This document shows, piece by piece, positions 25,462 to 34,464 of a stretch of DNA of 64,000 bases. Position 1 is the first letter of the stretch; each line of letters begins with the position of its first letter. The stretch spans positions 1 through 64,000 of the forward strand of contig NZ_MSSV01000016.1 in assembly GCF_002150505.1 (NCBI RefSeq). The letters are read 5' to 3'. The translations under genes and the position numbers were made by a program. The notes beneath the pieces were generated by a model. The model had not been told where the DNA came from. It did not search any database and saw only the letters and a program-made list of their open reading frames with translations. Source of the DNA: Algoriphagus ratkowskyi (GTDB lineage: Bacteria; Bacteroidota; Bacteroidia; Cytophagales; Cyclobacteriaceae).

Positions 25462-26220
25462 TTAAATATTTATCCCAAAGCCATGCATTAAGACTAGCCG
25501 TAAGCCTACATATATAACCAGTATGGCTGTCAGCCCACCGAGTATTCTCAGGTTAAATTTTTTACTGGATAGGTAAGAGCCAATACCACCGCCTATAACT
25601 ACCGCGAGAATTAGTTTCCAAATCAATTCAGGATCTACCTGTAACGTACCTGCAACGGTCAGTCCCACCAATCCTGAGATCGAATTCACCAAAATGAAGA
25701 TGGATGCTAATGCCGCGACGGTTCTAGGATTTGACCAGTTCAATAGATTAAGTGATGGGCTCAGGAATATACCTCCTCCAATCCCGGAAACACCCGCTAG
25801 AAAACCTACACTTCCTCCCAAACTCAGCTTCTTTGCCAAGCTAAATTCATGAGATTCTAGCTTGGCGTTGATGTAGCGAAGTATCATAGCTACGCCAGAG
25901 AGAATTAGTGCCGAACCGAGAATTAAAAAGAATACTTCCTGTGAAAGTTTCAATTGCGCTCCGAAATAGGCCAAAGGGATGCTGGAAACCAGGAAGGGCC
26001 AAAAGAGCTTAAAATCGAACACTTTATTTCGAATGAAAATGATGGTGCCTATGGACACCACACAGATATTTAGGATGAGTGCTGTAGATCTTATCTCATA
26101 GAAATCTGTGAGAAAAAGGCTCATAATAGCCAAGTAACTTGAACCACCTCCAAATCCGACGGAACTATAGAATAACGCTATGATGAAAAATATGAGGGGA
26201 AGGTATTCTATAGAAATCAT
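25462..26220 (-). CDS. TauE/SafE family sulfite/anion exporter
   Basis: The 252-residue protein has about eight hydrophobic segments and the two TauE/SafE signature regions: N-terminal SSVGFGGGSSYLAIMSLF and the internal repeat SVGFLAGVSGIGGGIFLSPSL. The family moves sulfite, sulfoacetate or related organosulfur anions across the inner membrane. No sulfur-metabolism genes adjoin it, so the substrate remains open. It is divergent from the TonB receptor, whose start lies 273 bases away. Confidence 0.88.
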   Translation of the reverse strand: MISIEYLPLIFFIIALFYSSVGFGGGSSYLAIMSLFLTDFYEIRSTALILNICVVSIGTIIFIRNKVFDFKLFWPFLVSSIPLAYFGAQLKLSQEVFFLILGSALILSGVAMILRYINAKLESHEFSLAKKLSLGGSVGFLAGVSGIGGGIFLSPSLNLLNWSNPRTVAALASIFILVNSISGLVGLTVAGTLQVDPELIWKLILAVVIGGGIGSYLSSKKFNLRILGGLTAILVIYVGLRLVLMHGFGINI

Positions 26221-26493
26221 TCAATTAGCGGATTGTTATTGAAATTTACTGCTTCAAAAACCTAGTGATGTTGAAGAATCAGTTGGGGTTGCGGTCTTGA
26301 AATTGACTATTTTTTATTAATCAACCTACGATCCTTTAAAAGGGCACACAATTATTCCTATAGTTGATTACATGGGCTTTTCCCAAAAGTATTCAATAAA
26401 TCATCTCATATTATGAGAAGAATTAGTCTTTCCAAATACATGTTTTAAAACATTGAGCCTTAAATTCGCAGCTGAAACTGTACCAATCCTATT

Positions 26494-28650
26494 ATGTCAA
26501 TCTTAAATACCCAAATGCTAGCGAAATTATCACTCGCCGCAGGAATCTGTTTAGCTTCCCAGATTTCTTTTGCCCAAACCAACGATACCATTCCTGAAAC
26601 TCAGCTCGGTGAAGTCATGGTAACTGCTCAGAAGGAATCTGAAAACCTACAAAAAGTACCTTTCAGTGTATCCGCCATCGACGATCGTAAAGTCGAGGAA
26701 ATGAACCTGTGGCAGACCAAAGATCTCCGTGGCTATATTCCCAATCTATATTCGTCCAATCCTGGAGATAACCGAAACGTGATCTCCATTCGTGGTATTA
26801 CCACTACTTCATACGAGCCTGCGGTGGCTACTTATGTGGATGGTGTGAATCAATTTGGATTGGATACGTATTTTTTCCTTCTAAATGATGTGGAAAGAAT
26901 CGAAGTGCTTCGTGGTCCACAGGGAACACTTTATGGTAGAAATGCGATGGGTGGGGTGATGAACGTCATCACCAAACCCAAGTCGGATGAGCTTACTGGC
27001 TTTGTACGTGCAGATATCGGGAATTACGGATTTACCCGATTTGCAGGTGGATTGAAGACTATGCTGTTGCCGAAAAAGTTGTACATGGGCGTCTCCGTAT
27101 TGTCAGACAAATTGGACGGTTATTACACTAATTTATATGATAACAGTGATTTCGATAGCCAAAAGAACTTCTTGATCGCAGGAAATATCAATTACCTTTT
27201 TGCAAAAAACTGGGAGGCAATTCTGAATGTGAAATCTAATGCTGGGCGAAATAATGGACCATTTTCTCTTGCGCCAGATCCTGGATCTGCTATAGAAAAC
27301 CCGTATGAGGTCAATCAAAATGCTATTACCCAAATGGTGGACAATAGCCAAAATGTTTCTTTTGTACTCAAAAACTCTGGGCCAAGATTTAATTTCTCTT
27401 CTCAGACTTCCTACCAGAATAACTACCGCTACTATAAGACGCCAATAGATGGAGATTTCTCGCCAATTGACGGCGTTTCTATCGTGAATAATTATGGAAG
27501 TGATTGGAATACAGTTTCCGTTTGGACTCAAGAATTCAGATTGGCTTCCGCAAATACAGGTCAGAAGTTGAATTGGCAGGTAGGTTTTTTTGGCTTTAAT
27601 TCAGATGCACCGACTAGACAGGGAGTTTATTTTGGAGATGATGCGGAATTGATTGGTTCGCCTATCCCCAATTTCACGATGCTCAATACTAATGTAGCTT
27701 CAGGTTACGGACTGGCATTTTTCGGACAGGCTACTTATAGCTTAACTGAGAAATTTAACCTGACTGCTGGTTTAAGATCTGACTATGAGAGCAAGAAATT
27801 AACTGTGGGGCAGGAGCTGGACTTTGGGCAGGGAGACCCAATGGTAACCCAGCCGGATACTACCGGAAATGTGAGTTACAATGCAATTTCACCAAAACTG
27901 GCCCTTGCTTACCAGTTGGCAGCTTCCAATGAGATATACGGAAGTTATAGCCGCGGCTTTAGACCTGGAGGTTTGACGCAGATCGGTTCAGATCCGAGTA
28001 ATCCACCTTTATTTGGATATGACCCTGAGTTCTCAAACAACTTTGAAATTGGCAGCAAAAACTACTTTTTCAACCGGAGAATGAGAGTCAATGTCTCCGC
28101 ATTTATTACCACGATTTCAGACGTTCAGGTTCCGGGATTGATTTTACCAGATGCGATAGTTGTAACTCAAAATGCCGGAGATTTGACCAGCACTGGAGTG
28201 GAGTGGGAGATCAACACGATTCCTGCAAGAAACGTGAGCTTAGATTGGAGCTTCGGATATACCCATGCAACTTTTGATAAGTTAATGCTTCCAAGCGAAT
28301 CTGGAGAGGTGGATTACGCTGGTAACAGACAGATTTTCACACCAGAGCTGACCTCCATGATAGCAGCACAATGGACGCCACAGTTTTTCAGTTCCAAAGA
28401 TTTGACCTGGATAGCAAGAGGTGAGTGGTTATACTTCGGTGAGCAGTTCTTCAACCTGGAAAACACCATCAGCCAAAATGCCTATCAGATCGCAAATGCT
28501 AAGTTTGGTGTGGTATCCGACGCTGTGGAGTTAACCTTTTGGGCTAAAAACATCTTTAATGAAACGTACATTGACTACGCTTACAGCTTTGGGCCAGCGC
28601 ATTTAGGCAACCCAGCAACCTTTGGGATGACAGCGATGTATAAGTTTTGA
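26494..28650 (+). CDS. TonB-dependent outer-membrane receptor
   Basis: The 718-residue protein has a signal peptide ending at ISFAQ, a TonB-box-like segment (LGEVMVTAQK), a plug domain (about 45-155; IEVLRGPQGTLYGRNAMGG) and a C-terminal 22-strand barrel ending in an aromatic residue (GMTAMYKF). No CarboxypepD-reg or SusD partner is present, so it looks like a siderophore/iron-type or vitamin-type receptor rather than a SusC. The ligand is unknown. A strong terminator follows the gene. Confidence 0.92.
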   Translation: MSILNTQMLAKLSLAAGICLASQISFAQTNDTIPETQLGEVMVTAQKESENLQKVPFSVSAIDDRKVEEMNLWQTKDLRGYIPNLYSSNPGDNRNVISIRGITTTSYEPAVATYVDGVNQFGLDTYFFLLNDVERIEVLRGPQGTLYGRNAMGGVMNVITKPKSDELTGFVRADIGNYGFTRFAGGLKTMLLPKKLYMGVSVLSDKLDGYYTNLYDNSDFDSQKNFLIAGNINYLFAKNWEAILNVKSNAGRNNGPFSLAPDPGSAIENPYEVNQNAITQMVDNSQNVSFVLKNSGPRFNFSSQTSYQNNYRYYKTPIDGDFSPIDGVSIVNNYGSDWNTVSVWTQEFRLASANTGQKLNWQVGFFGFNSDAPTRQGVYFGDDAELIGSPIPNFTMLNTNVASGYGLAFFGQATYSLTEKFNLTAGLRSDYESKKLTVGQELDFGQGDPMVTQPDTTGNVSYNAISPKLALAYQLAASNEIYGSYSRGFRPGGLTQIGSDPSNPPLFGYDPEFSNNFEIGSKNYFFNRRMRVNVSAFITTISDVQVPGLILPDAIVVTQNAGDLTSTGVEWEINTIPARNVSLDWSFGYTHATFDKLMLPSESGEVDYAGNRQIFTPELTSMIAAQWTPQFFSSKDLTWIARGEWLYFGEQFFNLENTISQNAYQIANAKFGVVSDAVELTFWAKNIFNETYIDYAYSFGPAHLGNPATFGMTAMYKF

Positions 28651-28714
28651 TTAGGTTGAAAAACGTTGTCCTGCTTCTCCCGAAGCTGGACTTCATTGTT
28701 GAATTATAATAAGT

Positions 28715-28752
28715 GAAGCCTCTGAAATCGGATGATTTCAGAGGCTTTTTTT
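28715..28752 (+). terminator. Strong Rho-independent terminator after the TonB receptor
   Basis: A 14-bp perfect stem AAGCCTCTGAAATC / GATTTCAGAGGCTT with a GGAT loop is followed by seven T's. It begins about 65 bases after the stop codon. Confidence 0.92.
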
Positions 28753-28935
28753 ATGGGGAGAACTAAGAATATGAACGAGAACCAGGAATGGACATGTCCT
28801 GATGGAGAATTCTATTTCGTAGCTGGGTTACCGAACAGATCATCTGATTCTTTTAGAGGGCTCAAAAGAACTCTAAATATTACTCTCGGCATGAACCTCT
28901 ACATATGTGGCGGTTTATAAACCTTCAAATTTTTG

Positions 28936-29457
28936 TCATTCAATCTTCAGAAACTCCTTGAAGTACTTCGACAGATACATGTATTCTTCATTTTCAATTT
29001 TCCTATTCCCTATTGCATGCTCCACTACTTCATAGATTTCATTAAATGGATAAGTTGCACTTAAGTACTCATTTTCATCCATCCACTTTTTAAGCTTTTC
29101 GAGTTCATATTTGTTAATATCTCCATCTGCCATGATACCGTAGCAGACACCTTGGAGAAAGTGTAGATTCGATTTAGTTTTATCCTTTTCTTGGAAGCTA
29201 AGCGCATGTTTTTCGAGAATCTCTTGGAGTTCAATAATCTCTTCGGAACCAATTGTACCAGTTTTTACTTTTGAAGAAATTTCTTCAAAAAAAGTATTGA
29301 AAGGCTCTTCAGAACAAAGACTTTGATGCGTCTTACACCAAGCTTTTAGCACCTCATATTCGCTTTTTGTGATTGTGCCGTCCATGGCGATGCCATTTAC
29401 TAAGCCGTTTAAATTGTGAAAAGCTACTTGGGTTCGGGTTAAAAAGTTGTTATCCAT
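28936..29457 (-). CDS. Hypothetical protein with two TerB-like acidic repeats
   Basis: The 173-residue protein is not firmly assigned. It contains two internal repeats: GIAMDGTITKSEYEVLKAW (about residues 17-35) and GIMADGDINKYELEKLKKW (about 108-126). Each has a D-G-x-I-x-x-x-E pattern that recalls TerB-like or EF-hand-like helical domains. There is no signal peptide or membrane span, so it is probably cytosolic. Similar repeats occur in modules attached to BRCT domains, but no BRCT domain is present. Neighbours give no clue to function. Confidence 0.6.
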   Translation of the reverse strand: MDNNFLTRTQVAFHNLNGLVNGIAMDGTITKSEYEVLKAWCKTHQSLCSEEPFNTFFEEISSKVKTGTIGSEEIIELQEILEKHALSFQEKDKTKSNLHFLQGVCYGIMADGDINKYELEKLKKWMDENEYLSATYPFNEIYEVVEHAIGNRKIENEEYMYLSKYFKEFLKIE

Positions 29458-29583
29458 TTCCTGTTAAGTTTTTTATAAGTTACAAAGTCTTGATTAACAA
29501 TGAAATGAAGTAGCCACGGTATTTTATGTTCGCTATGGCATATTTAAAAAAAGACTTGCACTGCATTGACCTCCTTACCAGAC

Positions 29584-29628
29584 TAAATGCAGAAAGACTT
29601 CTCTTATCGAAGAAGCCTTTCTGCATTT
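29584..29628 (-). terminator. Long hairpin downstream of the 601-residue protein gene
   Basis: Arms AAATGCAGAAAG-ACTTCT and AGAAGCCTTTCTGCATTT pair with one mismatch. There is no strong T-run after it on the minus strand, so it may act as an mRNA-stabilising or factor-assisted terminator. It lies 28 bases beyond the stop codon at 29656. Confidence 0.5.
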
Positions 29629-29655
29629 ATTAGAAACCTTTAACCGTATTAATTA

Positions 29656-31461
29656 TCAAACAATCTCAGCTTTGAGCGTTAAGCTAAATGCCTCAATTTC
29701 ATTTTTAAGGTTGTGGAACTGTCCTTTCATTTTCTGCAAAATTTCATCAGAATCCACCTGAACTGAGCTGATCATTTCCTGATAGTAGCTTACGCCTTCG
29801 ATTAGATTGTTTCTGAATTTCTCCAAATAGACTTCCCTCTTAGCTACTTTCTCTGTGATTTTTGTGTCAAATTCTTTTTTCAAATAAGACACATATAGTT
29901 GCAGTTCTTTCACAAAAACATGCGGTCTATCTAGATCCATGTTGATTGCCAGCTTGCCATAGATATGATCCGCCATTTCTTTGAGTGTGAAGCTGCCTTT
30001 GAAATAAGCTAAATTTGGCCCAGGGCAAATTGTCACTGCTTTGAGATTTCGTCTTGGCATTTCTCCTGCCGCCAGAATTGCTGGTGCGCTCAAGCCTTCA
30101 CAAAGACAATCTTTAGCTTTCACTTTTTCTATTTCTTCCGCATCAATTTCCCCTGCTTCAAATTGCTTGGCTTTCAGGTTTTGATACTGTCTGGAAGCAG
30201 TGCAAATAGGCTTATCAGTGAACTCCGTGTTATTCATTAGGAACTTCTTGTAGCAAGGACTACCTGAGCGGTTTTTTTCAATTCTGGACATACGTTGCTC
30301 CTCACCGGAGGAAGTTCTGAGGTTGTTGAACGGCACTCCAAGAGGAGAAGCGTGACTCAGGTAATAATCAGATTTCTTTGCGTGGAACAGGCGCTCAAGT
30401 GTGTCGTCATCTACAGAAGTAGCCTCTGGCACGAGCAGAAATGGGCTTCCCCAGCCAGTACCGTCAAGTTCATAGTACTCACGCAGGAAGCTATCTTCAG
30501 TCGCCGTCCCAATTCCGCCTTGATAAGTTATTTTAAAGGTTGGACTCTGTGAAAGCGGATTTGCTTCTTTGGATTGCAAAGCGCTTTGACAGGTTTCATA
30601 CAGCGTTTGAAAAAGCTCAGACCTGTTGGTTTTGAATTCTTCCAGAATCGGCCCAATCAAAAATCCATCAGTAGCAAAGGCGTGCCCACCACAGTTTAAA
30701 CCTGATTCAATTCTGAATTCTGAAACCCAAAGGCCCTTTTTTGCCAAAAATTTCCCTTGGATTAGAGCTGATCTGTAATCGCTTACTTTCAGGATTATTC
30801 CCTTTGAAATCTCTCCAAATTGATTTGGGTAGAATTCTGAAAATTGCTCAGCATAGCCATAAAGTGATGGGTTCATTCCAGCAGAGAAAACTACAGATCC
30901 ATTGGCTTTGCTTAGTGCAAATCCTCTTAAAGCCGATAAGGCATCGGAATACTCTCGGGGTAATTCATTTCCAGACTTGTCATGGTTGATCTTATCGATT
31001 TTGGTCATGATGTTCACATCGACAGCACCCATACTAAGCTTGGATTTGAATTCCTCTTTGAGCTGGAATTTCTGTGATTCTGAGGCAGTTTCTAGCTTTT
31101 CAAACAAGTTTATCAACAGCGTATTCTCTGGCAAAAGATCAAGATACTTTCGGAATTCTGTATTGTTGGACCAGTCCTCATTGATCAATTTATTGAATTG
31201 TTCTTCCACGAGCGATTGAGTTAAATCTAGGTAGGCTGTGATTCTTTTGGCTCGATAATCTTCTTCGGTATCAGAGATAGGAATGAATTCCCGAACATAT
31301 TTCTTAGAGTAGATTTTTCGCATATCTTCCAAAAGATGATCATCCATGATGGAGACCACGCTTGAAATCCCGTATTTGGCTACTTTGATCGGAGTGTCCA
31401 CAGTATATCCAAGACCCATCACAGGTATGTGGAAACTATGTGCGTTGGTTTGATAAGGCAT
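29656..31461 (-). CDS. Conserved hypothetical 601-residue protein, possible TIM-barrel flavoprotein
   Basis: I do not recognise a named family with confidence. The N-terminus (MGLGYTVDTPIKVAKYGISSVVS) and a mid-protein TYQGGIGTATE motif resemble the substrate-side strand and phosphate-binding loop of nitronate monooxygenase/PfaD-like TIM barrels, so FMN binding is possible. Several Cys residues occur in short motifs: GLNCGGHAF, SPCYKKF, PICTASRQY, DCLCEGLSAP and TICPGPN. Together they could hold a metal or Fe-S centre. The last 100 residues are predicted helical or coiled-coil. There is no signal peptide. It seems transcribed alone from a promoter in the gap at 31462-31593. Confidence 0.6.
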   Translation of the reverse strand: MPYQTNAHSFHIPVMGLGYTVDTPIKVAKYGISSVVSIMDDHLLEDMRKIYSKKYVREFIPISDTEEDYRAKRITAYLDLTQSLVEEQFNKLINEDWSNNTEFRKYLDLLPENTLLINLFEKLETASESQKFQLKEEFKSKLSMGAVDVNIMTKIDKINHDKSGNELPREYSDALSALRGFALSKANGSVVFSAGMNPSLYGYAEQFSEFYPNQFGEISKGIILKVSDYRSALIQGKFLAKKGLWVSEFRIESGLNCGGHAFATDGFLIGPILEEFKTNRSELFQTLYETCQSALQSKEANPLSQSPTFKITYQGGIGTATEDSFLREYYELDGTGWGSPFLLVPEATSVDDDTLERLFHAKKSDYYLSHASPLGVPFNNLRTSSGEEQRMSRIEKNRSGSPCYKKFLMNNTEFTDKPICTASRQYQNLKAKQFEAGEIDAEEIEKVKAKDCLCEGLSAPAILAAGEMPRRNLKAVTICPGPNLAYFKGSFTLKEMADHIYGKLAINMDLDRPHVFVKELQLYVSYLKKEFDTKITEKVAKREVYLEKFRNNLIEGVSYYQEMISSVQVDSDEILQKMKGQFHNLKNEIEAFSLTLKAEIV

Positions 31462-31593
31462 ATCTAAAGAGAGAAATTATACTTGTTTATGAAAAAGTAA
31501 AATTAGGCCTAGCCGTCTCTTTTTAGGGTAGCAGATCTCATTGCTACAAGTGACTTTTATCAGTTTTTAGAGGTTGACATTCATGCATTATTA

Positions 31594-31624
31594 TGAAAAA
31601 AGCTCAAGTCTGAAGACTTGAGCT
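31594..31624 (-). terminator. Rho-independent terminator for the DUF4197 gene
   Basis: A 10-bp perfect stem AGCTCAAGTC / GACTTGAGCT with a 4-base loop is followed on the minus strand by TTTTTT. It lies about 28 bases beyond the DUF4197 stop. Confidence 0.88.
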
Positions 31625-31652
31625 AATTGTTTTGAATGATTTTAGGACTGTT

Positions 31653-32393
31653 TTATTCCTTAGCTTTTTCGGCATAGCCAAATACCTTCTGTAAAAGCAT
31701 GGTACTTCTGGCCGCAGCATTTTCGCGGATTTTCAATTCTTCTTTCGCTATCTCATAAAATAATCCGTCAATCGCTTTTTGAGTAACGAATTTTGATAAG
31801 TCCGTATCAATCGGTGTCATTAGTGGTATTTTGTTATACCTCCCGATTACGTCACTCCAATACCTGGTTGCGCCAACTTTGGTTAAACTGCTTTCAATGA
31901 TAGGCTTGAATTTACCTTCAAGAGATGTAGTCGTTTTTCCTGCAAAATATTGCGTAGCAGCATTGTCTGCTCCTAGCAGAATGTTCTTCACATCATTGAT
32001 GCTCATATCTTTGATAGCAGCTACAAAAATGGGTTTTGCCTCGATGGCTGCATCTTCAGCGGCCCTATTTAAACTCGTGATCACCTGATCGCACAGGTCG
32101 CCTAAACCTAAAGATCGAAGTGTATTCTCTACTTTTTTGGCCTCTTCTGGAAAGGCAATTTTGACAGCTAAATTACCTAGATATCCGTCTTCTTTCGAAA
32201 GACGATCCGAGGCGTAGCTTGTTCCATATTCCAAAGCTTGCTTTAAACCTGAGTTTATTTCCGAATCGGTTGGTGTTCCGAGGTCCAAGGCCTTGCTTAG
32301 CTGACTTAGCGTATCGCAACTTGAAAGAAACATTGCGGTGACTAGCGTAAACGTAATTGAGATTTTTTTGAAAGTAGTATTTTCTGATTTCAT
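31653..32393 (-). CDS. DUF4197 domain-containing lipoprotein
   Basis: The 246-residue product starts at 32393; a longer frame from 32420 would put nine residues before the signal peptide. The leader ends in a lipobox (MFLSSC), so it is a lipoprotein. The rest matches DUF4197, an all-helical domain of unknown function: the SEINSGLKQALEYGT start, AAEDAAIEAKPIF, TTTSLEGKFKPIIESSL and the C-terminal ENAAARSTMLLQKVFGY. Located in the envelope; no partner is evident. It is divergent from sulfatase 1. Confidence 0.85.
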   Translation of the reverse strand: MKSENTTFKKISITFTLVTAMFLSSCDTLSQLSKALDLGTPTDSEINSGLKQALEYGTSYASDRLSKEDGYLGNLAVKIAFPEEAKKVENTLRSLGLGDLCDQVITSLNRAAEDAAIEAKPIFVAAIKDMSINDVKNILLGADNAATQYFAGKTTTSLEGKFKPIIESSLTKVGATRYWSDVIGRYNKIPLMTPIDTDLSKFVTQKAIDGLFYEIAKEELKIRENAAARSTMLLQKVFGYAEKAKE

Positions 32394-32782
32394 AGTGATT
32401 TGCTTAGGTGATTCTAACATCCTTTCAACAATGATACCCGAGATTGCATTTTATAGAAAATTAAGGAGCTTAGTCGATTCAATAAATTGAATGTGGGTAA
32501 AAATCACTTCATCATAAACCCACATTATGCCAAGCGCATTATTAGAAAACTTATTTCATTCCAATGAATTTATAGGCATGTTTACGTATCAGGATTATTT
32601 GTTGGTAGATTTTATTTTAAGATAAATAATTGGTTTCATAAAGGAGCTGCAAGTTTAATTTGAGAAAAATATGAGTGCAAAAGAGCTTTATCTTCTTAAC
32701 CTTTCTAGGATTACTAAGTACTATGATAAATAGAAAAAACATGACTACTAGGAGGAGAATAACAAATTTGTCTGCGGATAAG
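32394..32782. other. Divergent intergenic region, nothing specific identified
   Basis: The AT-rich 389-base gap between the DUF4197 lipoprotein and sulfatase 1 must carry both promoters. An AGGAGGA sequence at 32748-32754 could serve an alternative TTG start at 32768 for the sulfatase. No hairpin or repeat was recognised. Confidence 0.4.
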
Positions 32783-34363
32783 ATGACAGAGGAATCAGCA
32801 ATCAAAGGCTTTAAACTATCATTTCTCCTAATTTTAATTGCTTTACTAGGATGTCCCTTAGTCAAAGCTCAGACTGATAGGCCCAATATTATTTTAATTT
32901 ATGCAGATGATTTGGGAATAGGATTGCTAAGTCATGAAGGTCAAAAAATAATTAGTACGCCTCACATTGATCAATTAGCGATGGATGGGATTAGGTTCCA
33001 AAGAGCTTACGCTAATATGCTTTGCGCTCCAGCTAGAGCTTCCCTGATTACAGGACTACACGATGCGCATTCAGTTCCGTTTCCTATTTCCAATGGAGCG
33101 GCATATATGCGAGCGGAGGAATCCACCTTGGCAATGATTGAAAAATCAATCAATGAAAAGTTGCCAGCAGTTTCTGCTGATCAGGTTTTCTTGGGTCAGG
33201 TAGCTCAAGGGATGGGGTATAAAACCGCTCAGTTTGGTAAATTGGAATGGGGTTTTTCTACCACTGACGAGCAAATGAAGCGGCATGGATGGGATTATTA
33301 TCTGGGGTATTTGGATCACGTTCGTGCACATGGATTTTATCCGCCATTTTTATTTGAAAATGGTAAAATACTACGATATGAAGGTAATACTCTTGTCAAC
33401 GCAGGGAAATCTATAGAGCCAGAGACGGAGGAAAGTTATCAAGAACGCTGGGATAGAACTGGAAAAGAAACATATTCTCAGGATATTTTTATGGAAGGGA
33501 TACTTGACTTTATTAATTCAAATAGAGACAATCCATTTTTCATCTATTTCCCTACTCAGTTGCCTCATGGTCCAGTTTCCATTCCTGAAATACATGCCGA
33601 TTTTGTTGCTAATGATCAATTGACTTCTATTGAAAAAGAATATGCCTCCATGGTCAAGATGCTTGATGACAATGTGGGGCAGATCGTGCGAAAACTTAAG
33701 GAGTTAAACTTGGATGAAAATACGATTGTGATTTTCACTTCTGACAATGGACATGAGATTTACTATAGTAAAGAAGGAAGGATAGAGAAGCCTTACACCA
33801 ATATCCAAACAGGAGAACGATTTGACGACCATACCAATAAATATTACAGTGAGCTAGCAGGGGATGTTTTTGATGGCAATGGCGGGCAGGCTGGGATGAA
33901 GCGGAGTAATCTGGAAGGTGGCATCAGAGTGCCATTGATTATCAAATGGCCTGATAAAATTGAAAAAGGAAGGGTGAGCCAACGCCTGACTGCCAATTAT
34001 GATTTACTAGCCACGATTGCTGAGCTGACTGGTTATTCAGAAGATTTCGAAACAGATGGGCTTTCTTTTTTGAACGAGCTAATGAGCGTTGGGAGTAAAG
34101 ACCCACAGCATGAATTCCTTGTTTACTCTTCTTTTACTGGCCCGACCTTAATTACACAGGATGGTTGGAAATTGAGGACAATTTTAGCAAAAGATATATT
34201 CGAATTATTTTATTTACCAGAGGATTTAAAGGAACAGCATGATTTATCTGTACTTCATCCAGCTAAATTAGAATCCTTAAAAAAGAGTCTATTAGAAGCC
34301 TGTGATGGAGATTATCAAAATGGACTTTACTCAACTACTAAAAGCCAGATCAAGCTGAACTGA
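32783..34363 (+). CDS. Secreted sulfatase (arylsulfatase family), sulfatase 1
   Basis: The 526-residue enzyme has a signal peptide ending near CPLVKAQ and the alkaline phosphatase/sulfatase fold. Early metal ligands are in YADDLG, the formylglycine motif is CAPARASLITG (C81), and later ligands are in FTSDNGHEI. The Cys-type motif requires oxidation to formylglycine by an anaerobic maturase or FGE, neither of which is in this window. The start is uncertain: ATG at 32783 is preferred, with upstream alternatives at 32675, 32741 and a TTG at 32768. Substrate is unknown; such enzymes in marine Bacteroidota release sulfate from polysaccharides. Confidence 0.88.
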   Translation: MTEESAIKGFKLSFLLILIALLGCPLVKAQTDRPNIILIYADDLGIGLLSHEGQKIISTPHIDQLAMDGIRFQRAYANMLCAPARASLITGLHDAHSVPFPISNGAAYMRAEESTLAMIEKSINEKLPAVSADQVFLGQVAQGMGYKTAQFGKLEWGFSTTDEQMKRHGWDYYLGYLDHVRAHGFYPPFLFENGKILRYEGNTLVNAGKSIEPETEESYQERWDRTGKETYSQDIFMEGILDFINSNRDNPFFIYFPTQLPHGPVSIPEIHADFVANDQLTSIEKEYASMVKMLDDNVGQIVRKLKELNLDENTIVIFTSDNGHEIYYSKEGRIEKPYTNIQTGERFDDHTNKYYSELAGDVFDGNGGQAGMKRSNLEGGIRVPLIIKWPDKIEKGRVSQRLTANYDLLATIAELTGYSEDFETDGLSFLNELMSVGSKDPQHEFLVYSSFTGPTLITQDGWKLRTILAKDIFELFYLPEDLKEQHDLSVLHPAKLESLKKSLLEACDGDYQNGLYSTTKSQIKLN

Positions 34364-34464
34364 TAGGTGTCAACAGGCTGATTCAATGGAATCTAGTTCC
34401 AAGCAAAACTTTATTAATTGAGATGTAAAGTTCAAAAATAAGGACTTAGAAATTCTCCCTACTC

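Noticed and set aside
28732..28920. 62-codon plus-strand ORF after the TonB receptor
   Set aside because: It begins inside the terminator stem and its translation matches no family I know; no leader or conserved motif.
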